Below are positions 62,294 to 64,000 of a stretch of 64,000 bases of DNA, piece by piece. The stretch lies in contig NZ_JBBNAD010000005.1 of NCBI RefSeq assembly GCF_037996765.1, positions 1,086,001 through 1,150,000 on the forward strand, read 5' to 3'. The DNA is from Bdellovibrio sp. GT3 (GTDB lineage Bacteria; Bdellovibrionota; Bdellovibrionia; Bdellovibrionales; Bdellovibrionaceae). Made by a program: the position numbers and the translations under genes. Below the pieces are notes generated by a model. That model saw only the letters and a program-made list of their open reading frames with translations. It searched no databases and had not been told where the DNA came from. How positions within the stretch are numbered: position 1 is the first letter of the stretch; each line of letters begins with the position of its first letter.

Positions 62294-62719
62294 TTACATC
62301 CAAAACATGAAAGTATTCATGCGGTTTTGATCTTGGGCATCGTTTAGGGTGTCGATCAGAGTCTGCGTCTTTTGTTCACCCAGATTTTCATAAAGGTGCT
62401 TGCCACCGATAATGGTAATGTCCCAGTTTTTGGTAACTACTGATGGATCTGTCAGGACGTCATAAAGGGCATCGAAGTTCGCGCCGTAGGTATTTGGAAG
62501 TCTTAGACCATCAGCTACGACCGCGTGCAGCTGTTTTAGGGAATGAATTTCGCGACCTTGAATCAGGATTAAAATTTTATATTTGGATTCAAAGACCGTT
62601 GCGCCATAAAGACCTTCTCGCTCAACTGTTCTGTCGGGAGTGGCATTGCGAAAAGCATGGGCCTGAGTGGCACCGAAGCAAAGCAATAAGGCAGAGGCGA
62701 TTAGCAGCAACTTCTTCAT
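62294..62719 (-). CDS. Exported barstar-like protein
   Basis: 141 residues. The signal peptide (MKKLLLIASALLLCFGATQAHA) is clear. The mature part matches the barstar fold: LIQGREIHSLKQLHAVVADGLRLP, then the diagnostic NTYGANFDALYDVLTD and a late helix. Barstar normally binds and blocks a secreted ribonuclease (barnase) inside the producer. Here it is itself exported, which is unusual. No nuclease gene is nearby. The last residues (MNTFMFWM) differ from classic barstar, so binding is not assured. A terminator follows. Confidence 0.82.
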   Translation of the reverse strand: MKKLLLIASALLLCFGATQAHAFRNATPDRTVEREGLYGATVFESKYKILILIQGREIHSLKQLHAVVADGLRLPNTYGANFDALYDVLTDPSVVTKNWDITIIGGKHLYENLGEQKTQTLIDTLNDAQDQNRMNTFMFWM

Positions 62720-62805
62720 GGAAATCCCTTCGAAAGAGTTGCGGCACTATAGCATATCTGACTGTGTGTCTGCTCCTGTCAGGATTTTGTACAGTAAGAA
62801 CTACA

Positions 62806-62825
62806 GCAGGGGCTATGACCCCTGC
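62806..62825. other. Hairpin over the esterase stop codon
   Basis: GCAGGGG, CTATGA loop, CCCCTGC. The loop holds the TAG stop of the reverse esterase gene. No T run follows, so it is a weak terminator or an mRNA 3'-end hairpin. Confidence 0.4.
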
Positions 62826-63496
62826 CCATTGATGTATTGGCTGATCTTTTGAAGAACCACTGGTGGAATTTCATGGCCACCGCGGAAGTTCAGAAGTGAA
62901 CCCTTCATTCCATTCTGGGTCAGAAGAGTTTCCAGCTTTTGCGCCTGCTTATAGTTCAGAACCTGATCCATTTCACCATGGCTTTGGAAGAACTTTTGGC
63001 CTGCACGGTTGGGGATGTGCTTTTTCCATTCGTCCTGGCTGACAAGAGTGCCAGACATAATCACCAAACCCCGTGGAGTTTCAGGAGCGCGCAAGTAAAG
63101 ATCAGTCGCAAGCATGGCCCCTTGGCTGAATCCGCCCAGGATGATTTGGTTCCAAGGAACGCGCAACTGACGAATCATTTCCATCGCCATATCGCGGGCT
63201 TTGTCGAAGCCTTTTGGGATTTCACCGCTGAAGTCCCGAGGCACTCCCGTTTCCATAGCGCGTTGAATTTCCATCATGTCAATGGGCCACCAAGCGCGCC
63301 CTGTCCACGCTGGGCCAATGGGTACTTCCAAAATTCCGTTCGGAAAAAGCCAATTGTACGTCTTATTCGTCGGGATCATTTGTCCCAAAGAGAACAGATC
63401 GTTGGCGTCAGCACCATAACCATGGAAGAAGATGATCCAGGGTGCGTTATCGTCTTGATTAATTTCTTGGCAATGTATTTTTCCGAGTTGTCTCAT
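62813..63496 (-). CDS. Carboxylesterase/phospholipase-type alpha/beta hydrolase
   Basis: 227 residues of the Abhydrolase_2 (YpfH/carboxylesterase) type. FFHGYGADANDL gives the oxyanion strand, the nucleophile Ser is in GGFSQGAML, and the acid and base lie in GEMDQVLNY and GGHEIP. It hydrolyses esters of short or medium acyl chains, possibly lysophospholipids. No signal peptide, so it is cytoplasmic. It is divergent from murE with 25 bases between the starts. Confidence 0.88.
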   Translation of the reverse strand: MRQLGKIHCQEINQDDNAPWIIFFHGYGADANDLFSLGQMIPTNKTYNWLFPNGILEVPIGPAWTGRAWWPIDMMEIQRAMETGVPRDFSGEIPKGFDKARDMAMEMIRQLRVPWNQIILGGFSQGAMLATDLYLRAPETPRGLVIMSGTLVSQDEWKKHIPNRAGQKFFQSHGEMDQVLNYKQAQKLETLLTQNGMKGSLLNFRGGHEIPPVVLQKISQYINGQGS

Positions 63497-63515
63497 AGCT
63501 TTCCCATACTATACT
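63488..63515 (+). promoter_or_regulatory. Promoter of murE, apparently leaderless
   Basis: TTGTCT (63488-63493), 16 bases, TATACT (63510-63515). Transcription from it would start at about 63521-63523, at or within two bases of the murE ATG (63522). No ribosome site precedes that ATG. Confidence 0.45.
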
Positions 63516-63521
63516 GATCCC

Positions 63522-64000
63522 ATGAAACTACAGCATCTTTTTTCAACAATTCCAGGAATTCCCGAGCACGCTTTGCCAGATATCGAAGTGGCGGGGATTT
63601 TTAATGATGCTCGTAAGGTCGTTTCTGATGGACTGTTTGTCGCCATTCGTGGTGTCAAAGTCGATGGTCATTCTTTCATTCCAGATGCGATCGCAAAGGG
63701 TGCAACGGTGTTGGTTGTCGAAGACCCCAATCAGGTGCCCAATAGCTTCAAAGGTTTTGTCTTGCGCGTGGAAAACACTCGTGAGGCCCTGGATATTCTG
63801 TCATCGCATTATTACGGAGACCCGGCGCAGGAAATGTTTTGTGTCGGTGTGACGGGAACCAACGGAAAGACTTCTGTGACCTACATGGTGGAAGCGATCT
63901 TGAATCATGCCAGCATGCCGACGGGGGTGATCGGGACCGTTAATCACCACCTTTTGGAGAAAATCTGGCCGTCGGATATGACGACTCCCGATCCAATCTA
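63522..64000 (+). CDS. murE: UDP-MurNAc-tripeptide synthetase MurE, N-terminal part
   Basis: 159 residues visible, frame open at the window end. The N-terminal substrate domain (IEVAGIFNDARKVVSDGLFVAIRGVKVDGHSFI) and the ATP-binding loop VGVTGTNGKTSV are MurE marks, as is the following GVIGTV and MTTPDPI (TTP motif). It adds the third amino acid (mesodiaminopimelate or lysine) to UDP-MurNAc-dipeptide. It resumes the dcw gene order after three reverse genes that separate it from ftsI. Confidence 0.92.
   Translation, partial: MKLQHLFSTIPGIPEHALPDIEVAGIFNDARKVVSDGLFVAIRGVKVDGHSFIPDAIAKGATVLVVEDPNQVPNSFKGFVLRVENTREALDILSSHYYGDPAQEMFCVGVTGTNGKTSVTYMVEAILNHASMPTGVIGTVNHHLLEKIWPSDMTTPDPI

Noticed and set aside
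1-64000. CRISPR arrays, tRNA or rRNA genes, insertion sequences, prophage
   Set aside because: None seen: no regular short repeats with spacers, no cloverleaf or rRNA sequence recognised, no transposase or integrase motifs.

Overview
The window looks like chromosomal DNA of a Bdellovibrio-type predatory bacterium. This is inferred from the mix of genes: a MotAB stator pair, a DacB-type PBP4, two lipoprotein NodB deacetylases, a PilZ protein, many exported proteins of unknown function and very large secreted adhesin-like proteins. No database could be searched. From memory only, a motAB pair, a dacB and a polysaccharide deacetylase occur in about this spacing in B. bacteriovorus HD100 (Bd3253-3254, Bd3244, Bd3279); that match is not verified. 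Both strands are densely coded. I saw no tRNA, rRNA, CRISPR, insertion sequence or prophage.

Layout. 1-4.5 kb is a signalling block: the start of a membrane histidine kinase, an Hpt protein, an OmpR-type regulator, two sister receiver-only proteins around an HPF-like protein, and a short-chain dehydrogenase. 5.7-11.5 kb is a forward polysaccharide operon (SLBB export protein, Wzy/ligase, Wzz, two NodB deacetylases). 13.8-17.4 kb is a compact reverse operon (exported protein, prmA, rsmE, RDD protein, rfaE2). 17.8-32.8 kb holds two giant surface-type proteins, one ending in an S74 self-cleaving chaperone and one a lipoprotein with Ig-like, Calx-beta and RCC1 repeats, around rluB, a transporter, a binding protein and a PhoD phosphatase.

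32.8-45 kb carries dsbD, motAB, an exonuclease-WYL fusion, lon, a signal peptidase II fused to a HAMP-like tail, dacB, a lytic transglycosylase and a TetR regulator. 45-57 kb carries small exported proteins, PilZ-murB, thyA-folA, an RRM protein, infA, a DUF4105 protein and two phosphoribosyltransferases. 57.3-64 kb is the start of a dcw cluster (rsmH, ftsL, ftsI), broken by three reverse genes (DASS transporter, exported barstar-like protein, esterase) before murE, which runs off the end.

The main new signal is a palindrome, TCTCA-N3-TGAGA. It occurs four times exactly and once degenerate, always 70-97 bases before a gene start: the 11968 membrane protein, the 17728 lipoprotein, the S74 protein, PilZ-murB and an outer-membrane protein at 53984. 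This looks like an undescribed envelope regulon. Other notable items are the LspA-HAMP fusion, the exonuclease-WYL fusion, the secreted barstar-like protein and a probably leaderless murE.
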